64,000 bases of DNA from Synechococcus sp. MU1617 (GCF_020514235.1 NZ_VTLB01000004.1:1-64000), one strand, 5' to 3'. Numbered from the stretch's first letter, positions 31,053-39,106 are shown. Numbers and translations: made by a program. The notes: a model not told the origin generated them from the sequence alone.

Positions 31053-31838
31053 TTATTGAACCAACGACTGGTAGGCCTCATTGACGCGTCGAAAAGCTTC
31101 CGCCGAACCACCGAGATCGGGATGATGCTGCTTCACCAGTTTTCGATGCGCCTGCTTGATCTCCGCCAGAGACGCATTGGCGTCCAAGCCCAACACCCTT
31201 AAAGCTGCACGGCGTGGATCACGGGCATCGCCATCGTCCTGACGATCCGTTTGACGTTGATCCGTTCGGGTGCGGCGACCCTGCCTTCTGGAACCTGATC
31301 GGTCCTGGCGCTGACGCAGCTGCTCCACCACCCGCCGTGGATCCTCATCCAGCCATTCACTGGCGCGAACTCCAAACAACGCAAACGCCGCCAAAACTGC
31401 CGTTGTTTGCTTGTTTGGTTTGGCTCCCACCGCTGCAAGGAGATCTGTTCCCAGGCCAGGAACCAGTCGGTCCAGTCGCTGATCAAGAGTTAAGTGGGCA
31501 GGGAAACTACTGCGGTTGAGCTGATCAACCAAGACCTCCAACCCGCTCTGACGCAGTGCCGTCCATCCCGGCTGCTGGGCGAGGGCCTGCCCCCATACCC
31601 GCACCTGTTGGCTGCTGATGCGCGGTTGAGCTTGCGCCGATGGCTCGCTCCAAGGGCGATGGGATCTGGGTTCCGTACGAATGCGTTGGCGTTGCGGACG
31701 TTGCAGTCGCTCCAACTCACGGTTAAGCCGCGACAGCTCGCGGCGTAAGGCGTCGTTCTCCGCCAGCAACGCCTCAACATTGCTGGTGACCCGTTGTTCA
31801 GGGCGTCCGCCTGACCAATGACGCGGATCAAATCCCAA
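31053..31838 (-). CDS. J-domain protein with coiled-coil N-terminus
   Basis: A 261-residue protein (TTG start at 31838). Residues 20-50 form a heptad coiled coil (ALLAENDALRRELSRLNREL). The last 65 residues are a J-domain: ALRVLGLDANASLAEIKQAH, then VKQHHPDLGG with the HPD that stimulates Hsp70, and FRRVNEAYQSL. The middle is Arg/Gln/Asp-rich and probably disordered (RQRQDRSGSRRQGRRTR). It lacks the G/F and zinc regions of DnaJ, so it is a specialised Hsp70 co-chaperone; client unknown. Confidence 0.88.
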   Translation of the reverse strand: MGFDPRHWSGGRPEQRVTSNVEALLAENDALRRELSRLNRELERLQRPQRQRIRTEPRSHRPWSEPSAQAQPRISSQQVRVWGQALAQQPGWTALRQSGLEVLVDQLNRSSFPAHLTLDQRLDRLVPGLGTDLLAAVGAKPNKQTTAVLAAFALFGVRASEWLDEDPRRVVEQLRQRQDRSGSRRQGRRTRTDQRQTDRQDDGDARDPRRAALRVLGLDANASLAEIKQAHRKLVKQHHPDLGGSAEAFRRVNEAYQSLVQ

Positions 31839-31853
31839 AGCATGTCTCCCGTC

Positions 31854-32519
31854 TCACCACGGCAACAAGTCACCATTGGCATGCCAGAAGCTGCCGCTGG
31901 TGGCCAGCGTCAAGCCATCAATCCGGGCCAACAGCCCCTTCACCGACTGCTCGGGCGGAATCCCGCTTGGATTGAAACGAATCATGCGGGTGCGCACCAA
32001 TCCGGGATGCAAAATCGCCACAGCGATGCCCCGCGGTTCCAGATCAATCGCCAACGATTTTCCAGCCATGTTGAGGGCCACCTTCGACATCCGATAGCCA
32101 TAGGAGCCTCCCGAGCTGTTGTCGTCGATGGACCCCATGCGGCTAGTCATCAGCACCAACTTGGCTCCGCTGGGCATCTGATCCACCAAAGCCCTGGCCA
32201 GCAGCAAAGGAGCAAGGGCATTCACCTCAAACTGTCGACGAATGCCATCGGGATCCAAATCCATTAGGCCCATCGACTGCAAAATCCCGGCATTGAGGAT
32301 GACGCCATCGAGGGGCAAGCCATCCAGACGCTGCTCCAAGTCATCAATGGCTTGGCTATCGCTCAACTCAAGGCCGGCTTCCACCCTCACCCCCAGGCCC
32401 TCCAGTTCATCACTGGCTTGCCGGCAAACCGCCACCACATCATCGCCTCGGGCCTTGAGCTGGCGGCAGTATTCCAAGCCGATCCCACGGTTTGCGCCGG
32501 TCACCAGAAACGTCGCCAT
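31854..32519 (-). CDS. Short-chain dehydrogenase/reductase (SDR)
   Basis: A 221-residue classical SDR. Cofactor motif TGANRGIGLEY (residues 7-17), LILNAG-type motif as VILNAGI, the catalytic Ser region (LVLMTSRMGSI) and Y-G-Y-R-M-S-K with the Y-x3-K pair. NAD(P)-dependent reduction or oxidation of an unidentified carbonyl/alcohol. Fifteen bases upstream of the J-domain gene and likely cotranscribed. Confidence 0.92.
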   Translation of the reverse strand: MATFLVTGANRGIGLEYCRQLKARGDDVVAVCRQASDELEGLGVRVEAGLELSDSQAIDDLEQRLDGLPLDGVILNAGILQSMGLMDLDPDGIRRQFEVNALAPLLLARALVDQMPSGAKLVLMTSRMGSIDDNSSGGSYGYRMSKVALNMAGKSLAIDLEPRGIAVAILHPGLVRTRMIRFNPSGIPPEQSVKGLLARIDGLTLATSGSFWHANGDLLPW

Positions 32520-32575
32520 TGGGAGGTTTCAGCAACCGCCATCCTGCCGGCTCTTGCGTCACACCACCGAATGAA

Positions 32576-32788
32576 TCACGCCAAAAAATCTCCATCGATG
32601 CCGTACTGGTGCAAACACTGCTTCACCGTGAGCACCGAAACCGTGCTGCCGGTCTCTGAATCCACCAGAAGGTAAGGACAGCCTCGGAGCACGCAGCACC
32701 GCCGTGCATCGATGTAGGCATCAAAAGCATTGGCATGGGAACACTCCTCCACCCAACCTTCACTGCTGAGATACCGCGTGAGGATCAT
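32576..32788 (-). CDS. Small protein with four Cys
   Basis: A 70-residue ORF from ATG 32788 (MILTRYLSSEGWVEECSH). Cysteines at E-C-S, R-R-C-C and R-G-C plus K-Q-C-L, with strand-forming LLVDSETGSTVSVL. No clear zinc spacing. Unknown. Confidence 0.6.
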   Translation of the reverse strand: MILTRYLSSEGWVEECSHANAFDAYIDARRCCVLRGCPYLLVDSETGSTVSVLTVKQCLHQYGIDGDFLA

Positions 32789-32896
32789 GTCCAAGACGCC
32801 TGGGCCACTGGTTATGGCTCAGAACTTTCCGCATCCCAGGAAGTGCCTTGAAGTCTTCGGGATCGCAACGGCCCGAGAAGGCCGAAGCAAGGCTGA

Positions 32897-33133
32897 TCAA
32901 TGGGATTCAGCTGCCCCCTGCACAACGGTGACCACCTGATTCCAGGTGGCATGCACCACGCGATAGGTCTTCAAAGTGGCGCGTGATTTGGTGCGGGCGT
33001 TCACAAAGGCTTTGAACTCCGTTTTGAAGCAGATCTCCTGGATCCACTGACCTCCCGTATCAAGCCTCTCGATGCAATACATCAGAGATAAAGCAGTTAA
33101 AAACATCACAACCGCAAACCATTTGCTGAGCAC
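32897..33133 (-). CDS. Small membrane-anchored protein
   Basis: A 78-residue ORF with GTG 33133. N-terminal signal-anchor (WFAVVMFLTALSLMYCI) followed by a soluble part with TGGQWIQEICFKTEFKAFV. Possibly an exported protein. Unknown. Confidence 0.6.
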   Translation of the reverse strand: MLSKWFAVVMFLTALSLMYCIERLDTGGQWIQEICFKTEFKAFVNARTKSRATLKTYRVVHATWNQVVTVVQGAAESH

Positions 33134-33162
33134 AAAATCAAAAGGTGCTGTTCGGGATCAAT

Positions 33163-33192
33163 CAAAAAAAAGCCCCCGCGATTTGCGGAGGC
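33163..33192 (-). terminator. Terminator after the 33291 gene
   Basis: On the minus strand GCCTCCGC and GCGGGGGC pair (one G-T wobble) around a short AAATC loop, followed by eight T. Confidence 0.8.
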
Positions 33193-33290
33193 TCGGGTGG
33201 TGTGAGGAGTCGACGATTTTGCAACTGCCGACCCTGATTTCATAGCCCGATTTCAGATCAGCAGCGGGCCCAGCCACAAAGCTTTATCCA

Positions 33291-33590
33291 CTACAGATAA
33301 AGAACACTGGCGCGACAGCGACGGAGCGCATCACGCACAGCTTCCAGCCTCGTCTCGTCCGGCCGCTGCAGCCCGGCAGGCACCACCATCACATCATCCG
33401 CATCCAGATGAACCCGTGCCGAGAACCAGGTGCCAGGTCCTGGCACAGACGCACGGCAGATCGGATCCTGGTTTTCGTCCAAACGTCGCTCGATCAACCA
33501 ACTCTCCACCCGATCCAAGGGCTGAAAGGCCGTTGAGGCAGAAGCCACAGGCGCCATCAGGGTGAGCAGCAACAAACGCAAGGCCTGCAT
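33291..33590 (-). CDS. Small exported protein
   Basis: A 99-residue ORF from ATG 33590 with a clear signal peptide (MQALRLLLLTLMAPVASAS, cleavage likely after ASA). The mature part has DRVESWLIERRLDENQDPIC and RCRASVLYL with two Cys. Followed by a good terminator. Unknown periplasmic function. Confidence 0.72.
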   Translation of the reverse strand: MQALRLLLLTLMAPVASASTAFQPLDRVESWLIERRLDENQDPICRASVPGPGTWFSARVHLDADDVMVVPAGLQRPDETRLEAVRDALRRCRASVLYL

Positions 33591-33685
33591 CACAAGGCTT
33601 GGGCGAGCGAAGCGCACCCATCGTCACAGAGAACACCTGTTCAGCCGCACCGTTGCGTTAGAAGAGCATCCTCGCGAAGCCGCCG

Positions 33686-33871
33686 ATGCCGTTATTTCGC
33701 TGTGAGGGATGCTCCATGCGCATCGAACGCTCGATGGCGGCTTACTGGCGCAACAAGGGAAAATTGCTGTGTTCATCATGTCTCGACCGCCAGGAGATGC
33801 CTCTGAAAACGACCGAGAACGGCCAAAAGCAAGGCTCTTCCGAATTCCGTGCCAACAGCAACAAAAGCTGA
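33686..33871 (+). CDS. Small zinc-binding-like protein
   Basis: A 61-residue ORF from ATG 33686. Cys pairs R-C-E-G-C-S near the start and L-C-S-S-C-L about 22 residues later look like a zinc knuckle. The end is polar (TENGQKQGSSEFRANSNKS). Divergent from the exported protein gene. Unknown. Confidence 0.65.
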   Translation: MPLFRCEGCSMRIERSMAAYWRNKGKLLCSSCLDRQEMPLKTTENGQKQGSSEFRANSNKS

Positions 33872-33918
33872 CGCCAGCTGTGGGAATGATGCCTTTGTCA
33901 TTCCCTCCCCCTTGATCC

Positions 33919-34002
33919 ATGGGTTTCCTCGCCGTCGCCGGATGCGTGCTCCTGGCTTCCGCCATGTCTGCTGCACTCACCACCAAGCCTTCGAAAGCCT
34001 GA
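33919..34002 (+). CDS. 27-residue membrane peptide
   Basis: From ATG 33919: MGFLAVAGCVLLASAMSAAL, one hydrophobic helix, then TTKPSKA. Followed within 35 bases by a terminator, so it has its own transcript end. Unknown. Confidence 0.5.
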   Translation: MGFLAVAGCVLLASAMSAALTTKPSKA

Positions 34003-34035
34003 GCGTTTGAAACGCCGGTGCAAATCTGAACAAAA

Positions 34036-34058
34036 ACCGGGCCAGCCCCGGTTTTTTT
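34036..34058 (+). terminator. Rho-independent terminator
   Basis: ACCGGG and CCCGGT with a 5-base loop, then seven T, after the 33919-34002 micro-gene. Confidence 0.8.
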
Positions 34059-34176
34059 GTGGCGGTGAACCTTTAGCCATGGATCTTTTCTCCCACCAAA
34101 GAGATTTAGAACTGCAAATCAGATGTGCAAGCCGCCCCCTTGCGGCTTTAGATCCTTGATCCACTGAGCGATACCC

Positions 34177-34341
34177 ATGGAGAGCATCAGTCGCATCTGC
34201 GCCACGTCCAAGGGCACAACCATTGATGCCATCGGCCAGGGCCGCTACCGCGTCTGCAGTCGCCATGCGGTGTGCTCTGACGTTGAAGGTCTTTGGCAGG
34301 CCTATGAAATCCTGCGGCGTCAGGAACAATCCCTAAGTTGA
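34177..34341 (+). CDS. Small conserved protein, paralog of 604-765
   Basis: A 54-residue ORF from ATG 34177 (MESISRICATSKGTTIDAIG). It aligns over its length with the 604-765 product, including the TIDAIG core and a terminal R-R-Q-E-Q helix. A terminator-like hairpin lies about 100 bases downstream. Function unknown. Confidence 0.72.
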   Translation: MESISRICATSKGTTIDAIGQGRYRVCSRHAVCSDVEGLWQAYEILRRQEQSLS

Positions 34342-34437
34342 TTGCTGAGGCCAGGAATAAGTATCAACACTTACAGCGCTTGAGTGTTCAGCACGTAACA
34401 ATTGGCGCACCCCGGTGAGGGGTAATGCGTCGACTCC

Positions 34438-34466
34438 GGGAGGGCCTAGGGAACCCTCCTTTTTTA
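34438..34466 (+). terminator. Rho-independent terminator
   Basis: GGAGGG and CCCTCC form the stem, CTAGGGAA-like loop, then TTTTTTAT. It ends the + transcript that includes 34177-34341 or an untranslated RNA between 34342 and 34438. Confidence 0.7.
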
Positions 34467-34476
34467 TGGGGCGTTT

Positions 34477-34650
34477 TTAGAAATTCAGAGTTCCTGCACT
34501 GTCTTCCCCGAACTCCAGGTAAAGGCAGCGGGCATCTTCAGCACGACCGCAATCAATCAGGTGCTGGACCCGCTCACGCCACCACTGCGACACACCAGAA
34601 CCCAACTCCTTGTTGGGCAGACCACCGAAGGATTCACTCACAGAAATCAT
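34477..34650 (-). CDS. Small hypothetical protein
   Basis: A 57-residue ORF from ATG 34650 (MISVSESFGGLPNKELGSG). Helix with WWRERVQHLIDCGRAEDARC. Ends near the terminator on the other strand. Unknown. Confidence 0.6.
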   Translation of the reverse strand: MISVSESFGGLPNKELGSGVSQWWRERVQHLIDCGRAEDARCLYLEFGEDSAGTLNF

Positions 34651-34723
34651 CCGTGCTGGGAAAACGCTAAGCAAGGTGATCGAGGGCGTGACTTGGCTTG
34701 TTACGTGCTGTTAGCAGCTGTTG

Positions 34724-35062
34724 TTACCCAAAGGTGGTGCCGTTCCACCCCCAACAGCTCGCCTGCACATCCTCAAAACCGATGTACACCCGGTTGGCAG
34801 GAATTCCGGTGCGTGCATGAATCAGCTCACAGAACGCAGCTGTCATCGCAGGCGGACGCAGGGCACCGATCGACTTCACCTCCACATAGGCACAGGGCTC
34901 GAGGCTGCCGGCGAAGGTCATCGGCACGCCTGTCTCCAGGAGCGTCATCACGTAGGCCTCCGGCTTGCCCGTCTGGTTGGCCAACTCGGACGAAAGGGCC
35001 TGCAATAACGCTGATCCATCCTTCAACGCTGGCAGCGACGTGCGCACATTGATCAGAGGCAT
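34724..35062 (-). CDS. MIF/tautomerase-superfamily protein
   Basis: A 112-residue protein whose second residue is the catalytic proline (MPLINVRTSLP). The body SSELANQTGKPEAYVMTLLE, FAGSLEPCAYVEVKSIGAL and the C-terminal TGIPANRVYIGFEDVQASCW match the macrophage migration inhibitory factor / phenylpyruvate tautomerase fold, a trimeric enzyme. The natural substrate is unknown. Confidence 0.93.
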   Translation of the reverse strand: MPLINVRTSLPALKDGSALLQALSSELANQTGKPEAYVMTLLETGVPMTFAGSLEPCAYVEVKSIGALRPPAMTAAFCELIHARTGIPANRVYIGFEDVQASCWGWNGTTFG

Positions 35063-35196
35063 CGGCTCAAGAATGCTGGCAGAAGCTTGGCACTCTCAAG
35101 CCATGAGTGCCAAGACCTAGCTGTTGATCAAATTGAAATATTTCCAAAAGCAAAGACCATCAACCTGAACAATTCGAACAGAGAAAGGCTCATAAA

Positions 35197-35562
35197 TTGC
35201 ACACAAAAGTGATCAGCTCAATGATCCTTCTTCACTTTTTTGGCCTCGGAGACGTTCTGCGTCGCTATGAACTCGAGCAGATTACCGGCCTGGCAATCCA
35301 AGGTTTCAGGCCACTCAGCCTGGATGAATTGATGCACTGGTCGCAAAACATGGCCGACCAGAACCAATGGGATGGCGAGGCAATTCGCCACGACGTGCTG
35401 AGCACTTGGCTTGATCAAGCCGAAGACATCACCCGCTGGAGGAATTGTTTGAGTCAGGCACCTGCTGAGGTTGAACTGTTGGCCGGCATTGGCGATCAGC
35501 ACACTTGGCGTGATCATTGGGAAGGCTTGCTGCGCCAAACACCGCGCGCCGGCTGGTCATAA
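35197..35562 (+). CDS. Hypothetical protein
   Basis: A 121-residue protein. The TTG 35197 gives the longest form; GTG 35209 or ATG 35221 are alternatives. Helical (DVLRRYELEQITGLAIQGF, DVLSTWLDQAEDITRW) without membrane segments. It ends 13 bases before the GH57-like gene and is likely cotranscribed. Not recognised. Confidence 0.65.
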   Translation: MHTKVISSMILLHFFGLGDVLRRYELEQITGLAIQGFRPLSLDELMHWSQNMADQNQWDGEAIRHDVLSTWLDQAEDITRWRNCLSQAPAEVELLAGIGDQHTWRDHWEGLLRQTPRAGWS

Positions 35563-35575
35563 CGAGCGGAGTGCA

Positions 35576-37051
35576 ATGACAGGCTGTCCACCGATCAGCG
35601 GACGAGAAGCGGACGTCGCCGCTGTGATGCTCAAACCACGGCAGGTCTGGTCGAACAGCGGGATCGAGCTTGAACAAGTGCGTTCCGGCTTTGCCTGCGC
35701 TCTCCACATGCACCAACCGACGGTGCCGGCGGGAGTGAACAACAACTTGATCTCCCATCTTCAACACATGCTGGATCACCCCAATGAGGGTGATAACCAC
35801 AACGCAGAACCATTCGCCCACTGCTACCGGCGTCTTGCTGAACTGCTGCCTGAACTGATCAACGAGGGCTGCAGCCCAAGAATCATGCTCGACTACTCGG
35901 GCAATCTGCTCTGGGGGATCGAGCAGATGGGGCGTCACGACATTGGCGATGCACTCCACTACCTCGCCTGTGATCCTTTGATGCAGAGGCACGTGGAGTG
36001 GCTTGGAACTTTCTGGAGCCATGCCGTAGCTCCATCCACACCCATCCCAGACCTGAAACTGCAAATCAGCGCCTGGCAACAACAGTTCGTGGCCTGTTTT
36101 GGCAGCGCTGCACTGGAACGGGTCAAGGGTTTCTCTCCACCGGAGATGGCGCTACCCAACCATCCCGACACCCTGTTCGAATTCGTCAAAGCCCTCAAAG
36201 AAGCGGGGTATCAGTGGCTCCTGGTTCAAGAGCACAGCGTTGAGTGCATGGACGGCAGTCCACTGCGGCGCAGCCAATGCTTTGTGCCGAATCGGCTTCT
36301 TGCCAGGAACAGCCAAGGCGAGGAGATCAGCATCACTGCGCTGATCAAAACCCAGGGATCTGACACCAAACTTGTAGGCCAGATGCAACCTTATTACGAG
36401 GCATTGGGTTGCGAACGGCAACGCTTGGATGACGTCGAGGTGCCAACACTGGTGAGCCAAATTGCCGATGGAGAAAACGGTGGGGTGATGATGAATGAAT
36501 TCCCTGAAGCCTTCCGGCAGGCCAACCGCCACATCCGTGACAACCCCAACGGCACCGTGGCCATCAACGGCAGTGAATACATCGAAGCCCTAGAGCGCAT
36601 CGGAGTGAATGCCGACCAGTTCCCCACCATCCAGGCGGTACAGCAACACCGCCTTTGGAATCAAATTGGCCTCAACGCCTCTGCAGAAGGCGTTGAGGAG
36701 GCCATCAGCAGACTGAGTGCTGACGATTCCAGCTTCAGCATGGAGGGTGCGTCCTGGACCAACAACCTGAGCTGGGTCGAGGGCTACACCAATGTGCTGG
36801 GCCCGATGAATCAGCTCAGTGCTCAGTTCCATGCGCTGTTCGATCCATCAGTCGCAGCAGACCCCACAACAACCAGCACCAAGGAATATCAGGAGTCGTT
36901 ACTGCATGTGCTGCTGCTGGAAACCAGTTGTTTTCGGTACTGGGGGCAAGGTGCCTGGACCGACTACGCCCAGGAAATCCACCGTCGCGGCAAGGAGCTG
37001 CTGAGTCAGCCGGATTTCACGAATCCCCCCCAGCCAGGGAGATTAAACTGA
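35576..37051 (+). CDS. Glycoside hydrolase family 57-like protein
   Basis: A 491-residue protein from ATG 35576. H-M-H-Q-P near residue 40 is the His-x-His-(x)-P start of GH57 barrels, and ALHYLACDPLMQRHVEWLG, IMLDYSGNLL and the later PYYEALGCERQRLDD fit a divergent alpha-glucan hydrolase-like fold. GH57 members include amylases, branching enzymes and galactosidases. Catalytic residues cannot be assigned confidently by eye. Free of signal peptide, so cytoplasmic. Confidence 0.75.
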   Translation: MTGCPPISGREADVAAVMLKPRQVWSNSGIELEQVRSGFACALHMHQPTVPAGVNNNLISHLQHMLDHPNEGDNHNAEPFAHCYRRLAELLPELINEGCSPRIMLDYSGNLLWGIEQMGRHDIGDALHYLACDPLMQRHVEWLGTFWSHAVAPSTPIPDLKLQISAWQQQFVACFGSAALERVKGFSPPEMALPNHPDTLFEFVKALKEAGYQWLLVQEHSVECMDGSPLRRSQCFVPNRLLARNSQGEEISITALIKTQGSDTKLVGQMQPYYEALGCERQRLDDVEVPTLVSQIADGENGGVMMNEFPEAFRQANRHIRDNPNGTVAINGSEYIEALERIGVNADQFPTIQAVQQHRLWNQIGLNASAEGVEEAISRLSADDSSFSMEGASWTNNLSWVEGYTNVLGPMNQLSAQFHALFDPSVAADPTTTSTKEYQESLLHVLLLETSCFRYWGQGAWTDYAQEIHRRGKELLSQPDFTNPPQPGRLN

Positions 37052-37107
37052 GAAGCGCTTTACAGAGCGTTACATTCGTGTAACGTGAGCCTGTTCGGGC
37101 TGACGGG

Positions 37108-37230
37108 ATGGGCGATTACACAACTGCAATCATTGCCACGCTGGGCATTGGCATCGTGATGACGGCTGCTGTGGTGTTTGCCCTGATGCGACCCAGCGAC
37201 ATGCCACCCATCGGTGAAAATCGCAACTGA
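37108..37230 (+). CDS. 40-residue membrane protein
   Basis: From ATG 37108: hydrophobic helix IIATLGIGIVMTAAVVFAL, then a polar end (PSDMPPIGENRN). Preceded by a T-rich region with two TTACA-type repeats (37060-37083), possibly its promoter. First of two adjacent micro-genes. Confidence 0.6.
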   Translation: MGDYTTAIIATLGIGIVMTAAVVFALMRPSDMPPIGENRN

Positions 37231-37232
37231 CC

Positions 37233-37328
37233 ATGGGAATCGCTACTGAACTACTGATTGCCGCCACCGAAATCGGAATTGCTCTGTTGGTGGCCGTTTC
37301 CCTCCCCGTTGCTGAATCCCAAAACTAA
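37233..37328 (+). CDS. 31-residue membrane protein
   Basis: From ATG 37233, 2 bases after the previous stop: MGIATELLIAATEIGIALLV is a single helix with an acidic centre, ending LPVAESQN. Tandem arrangement with 37108-37230 suggests a common membrane complex. Unknown. Confidence 0.55.
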   Translation: MGIATELLIAATEIGIALLVAVSLPVAESQN

Positions 37329-37335
37329 TTTCGAA

Positions 37336-37560
37336 TCAGGCCACGCCTTTTAAACGGAACTCCGTGTAAATCGAGGCGGCATCGCGCTCACGATCCAGAT
37401 CTTCGAGGTCGCTGCATCGCGTTTGCATCCAATAAACCGTTTCCCTCCAAATCTCCAGGCGATAACGGCGCTCGAGGTTTTGTCCGGAACCGTCCAAAGT
37501 TTTACAAGCGTCTTCCGTTAAATCTAGGAAGTACAGATTGAGATCGTTGGGGATGTCAAC
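37336..37560 (-). CDS. Small helical protein lacking a canonical start codon
   Basis: The frame from 37560 to the stop at 37336 reads as a convincing protein: IPNDLNLYFLDLTEDACKTL, then RRYRLEIWRETVYWMQTRC and DLDRERDAASIYTEFRLKG. But no ATG, GTG or TTG lies between the upstream stop and the first good residues; the nearest ATG (ATGTTGACATCC) is in another frame by one base. Either one base is missing near 37563 (mutation or sequencing error) or translation starts at TTG 37497. Confidence 0.55.
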   Translation of the reverse strand, partial: VDIPNDLNLYFLDLTEDACKTLDGSGQNLERRYRLEIWRETVYWMQTRCSDLEDLDRERDAASIYTEFRLKGVA

Positions 37561-37724
37561 ATTTAACGATCAGCGCTTGATCAAAATCAATCTATAAATA
37601 ACGAGACGCAATGTTTTTCGTCAAAACCAAGTATGCGACAGCTCACATCGGAGACAAAACGTACCCGTTGTTACGACATCAGAGAATCAAGCCAATACCT
37701 TGAGTTGAGCCTGTCGAAGTCACC

Positions 37725-37898
37725 ATGGAGCCCATCGCTCTGACACTTGGCCAACAGTTCGACATCGAACAGCGCAGTCGCGATATCAGTGCGATCACCG
37801 ATGTCAAACAGCTGCAGAAGATCAGCAAAGATCTTCTTTTGGCTTGGCAAGAAGAGATCGCTCGTTCACGCGCAGCAGCCAGCCCACACCTGAAATAA
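37725..37898 (+). CDS. Small helical protein, family with 10574 and 37934
   Basis: A 57-residue ORF from ATG 37725. The first ten residues are identical to the 10574 product (MEPIALTLGQ); later residues keep the pattern (FDIEQRSRDI, KDLLLAW). The C-terminus is Ala-rich and lacks the A-W-(I/V) ending of the other two. Followed 35 bases later by a third member. Confidence 0.72.
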   Translation: MEPIALTLGQQFDIEQRSRDISAITDVKQLQKISKDLLLAWQEEIARSRAAASPHLK

Positions 37899-37933
37899 CG
37901 CTTCGTTACAGTTGGTTGACTCGCTTATGAGTT

Positions 37934-38092
37934 GTGAATCTGAGCCTGCCTCAGCAATTCGAAGCTGAATCGATCAAACGGTCCATCGACGACACGGACG
38001 ATCTCGATACGTTGAAAGCTCTGGCACGGGAACTTGCTGATCTCTACATCCGCCAGAGGGCTGCAACAGCCTGGGTGATCGCCGAGAAATAA
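37934..38092 (+). CDS. Small helical protein, family with 10574 and 37725
   Basis: A 52-residue ORF with GTG 37934. Pattern L-P-Q-Q-F-E-A-E, R-S-I, DDTDDLDTLKALARELADLY, ending ATAWVIAEK. Tandem with 37725-37898. All members look like two-helix proteins. Function unknown. Confidence 0.7.
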   Translation: MNLSLPQQFEAESIKRSIDDTDDLDTLKALARELADLYIRQRAATAWVIAEK

Positions 38093-38095
38093 GCG

Positions 38096-38272
38096 TCACA
38101 CTTTGCTGTCGTTTCGCCAACGACGTTCCAAGCGCTGACGGGCCTCATCAACCGTTTGCGCACTGGGCATTGTGGATTTGTCTCGATAAGGGCGCGTAAT
38201 CGACCAAAACTTGAAGGCAGAAGCGAGCGCCACCACCATCCATGCGAGCACAATCCAGCCCGGATTCGTCAT
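38096..38272 (-). CDS. Small membrane protein
   Basis: A 58-residue ORF from ATG 38272 (MTNPGWIVLAWMVVALASAF): one N-terminal helix, then a basic tail with DEARQRLERRWRNDSKV. Convergent with 37934-38092, 3 bases apart. Unknown. Confidence 0.6.
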   Translation of the reverse strand: MTNPGWIVLAWMVVALASAFKFWSITRPYRDKSTMPSAQTVDEARQRLERRWRNDSKV

Positions 38273-38347
38273 CGTTGCCCAGCAATGCATTCCATGATGG
38301 CGAACGAACAGCGAATTGGGCCTGCATGACCTGCCAACAGTGCAACC

Positions 38348-38473
38348 GTGGATGCTGAGGTGCGGCAGTTCGTGATCAGCCAGCTGGTGGTAATCGCACT
38401 ACCGGTCGGGACTCTGTTCGGCCTCTGGCTTTGGATGCTCAACTGGAGCGGTCGTTCCCGCAGAGACCAGTGA
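38348..38473 (+). CDS. 41-residue membrane protein
   Basis: From GTG 38348: VDAEVRQFVISQLVVIALPV begins a helix that continues to LWLWML; the end is basic (NWSGRSRRDQ). The stop overlaps the start of the DUF1499 gene (GTGA), so the two are coupled. Confidence 0.6.
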   Translation: MDAEVRQFVISQLVVIALPVGTLFGLWLWMLNWSGRSRRDQ

Positions 38474-38871
38474 CCTTTCTTGCCGGCCTACTGGCGCCCG
38501 TCTTGATGCTGTTCCATCTTGTTGGGCCCGTCCCTGCTGATCTTGGCGTGAGCAACGGGGCATTACGCAACTGCCCGACAACAGCTCACTGCACCAGCCA
38601 AACGTGGGAAAGCACCAACCCGATGGCTGAACTCAACAGGCTGAGTGAACTGGTGCAGGAATCGCCGCGGACGGTTGTCGTGGATCAAACCGAGACGTAC
38701 CTCCATGCCGAAGCCAGCAGCGCTTTCTTTGGCTTTGTGGATGACCTCGAACTGTTCGCTGATCGCGACAACAGCCAGATCCAGGCACGGTCCGAGTCGC
38801 GCCTCGGCGACTCGGATCTTGGTGTGAACGCCGCAAGACTGGCAGCGCTGCGGTCCGGGCTGGAAGGCTGA
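38470..38871 (+). CDS. DUF1499 protein, membrane-anchored
   Basis: A 133-residue protein with GTG 38470 inside the stop of the previous gene. A signal-anchor (FLAGLLAPVLMLFHLVG) precedes the DUF1499 domain: LRNCPTTAHCTSQTW, then TVVVDQTETYLHAEASSAFF, DDLELFADRDNSQIQARSES and RLGDSDLGVNAARLAALR. Widely conserved in bacteria and plant plastids; function unknown. Confidence 0.88.
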   Translation: MTFLAGLLAPVLMLFHLVGPVPADLGVSNGALRNCPTTAHCTSQTWESTNPMAELNRLSELVQESPRTVVVDQTETYLHAEASSAFFGFVDDLELFADRDNSQIQARSESRLGDSDLGVNAARLAALRSGLEG

Positions 38872-38878
38872 AGCCTGC

Positions 38879-39019
38879 TTAAACCTTGGCGCGACGCAGT
38901 TTGCTCAGATCGGTGATCATTTCCTTGATGCCAACCACGAATCCGATGGCGGCCAGGGCCACGATGCTCAAGATGATCACCGTATCGAGCATTGAGCGTG
39001 GATCGATCCAATCGGGCAT
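38879..39019 (-). CDS. 46-residue membrane protein
   Basis: From ATG 39019 (MPDWIDPRSMLDTVIILSIV): one helix (TVIILSIVALAAIGFVVGI), then a basic end (DLSKLRRAKV). Convergent with the DUF1499 gene. Unknown. Confidence 0.6.
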   Translation of the reverse strand: MPDWIDPRSMLDTVIILSIVALAAIGFVVGIKEMITDLSKLRRAKV

Positions 39020-39106
39020 GGCATGAAGCGTGGGCTGATCTCGTATTAGCCAGAGCCGGATAAAATCCCAGCACGTAGCGCGAACGTTCAACACAAATCG
39101 TCAGAC

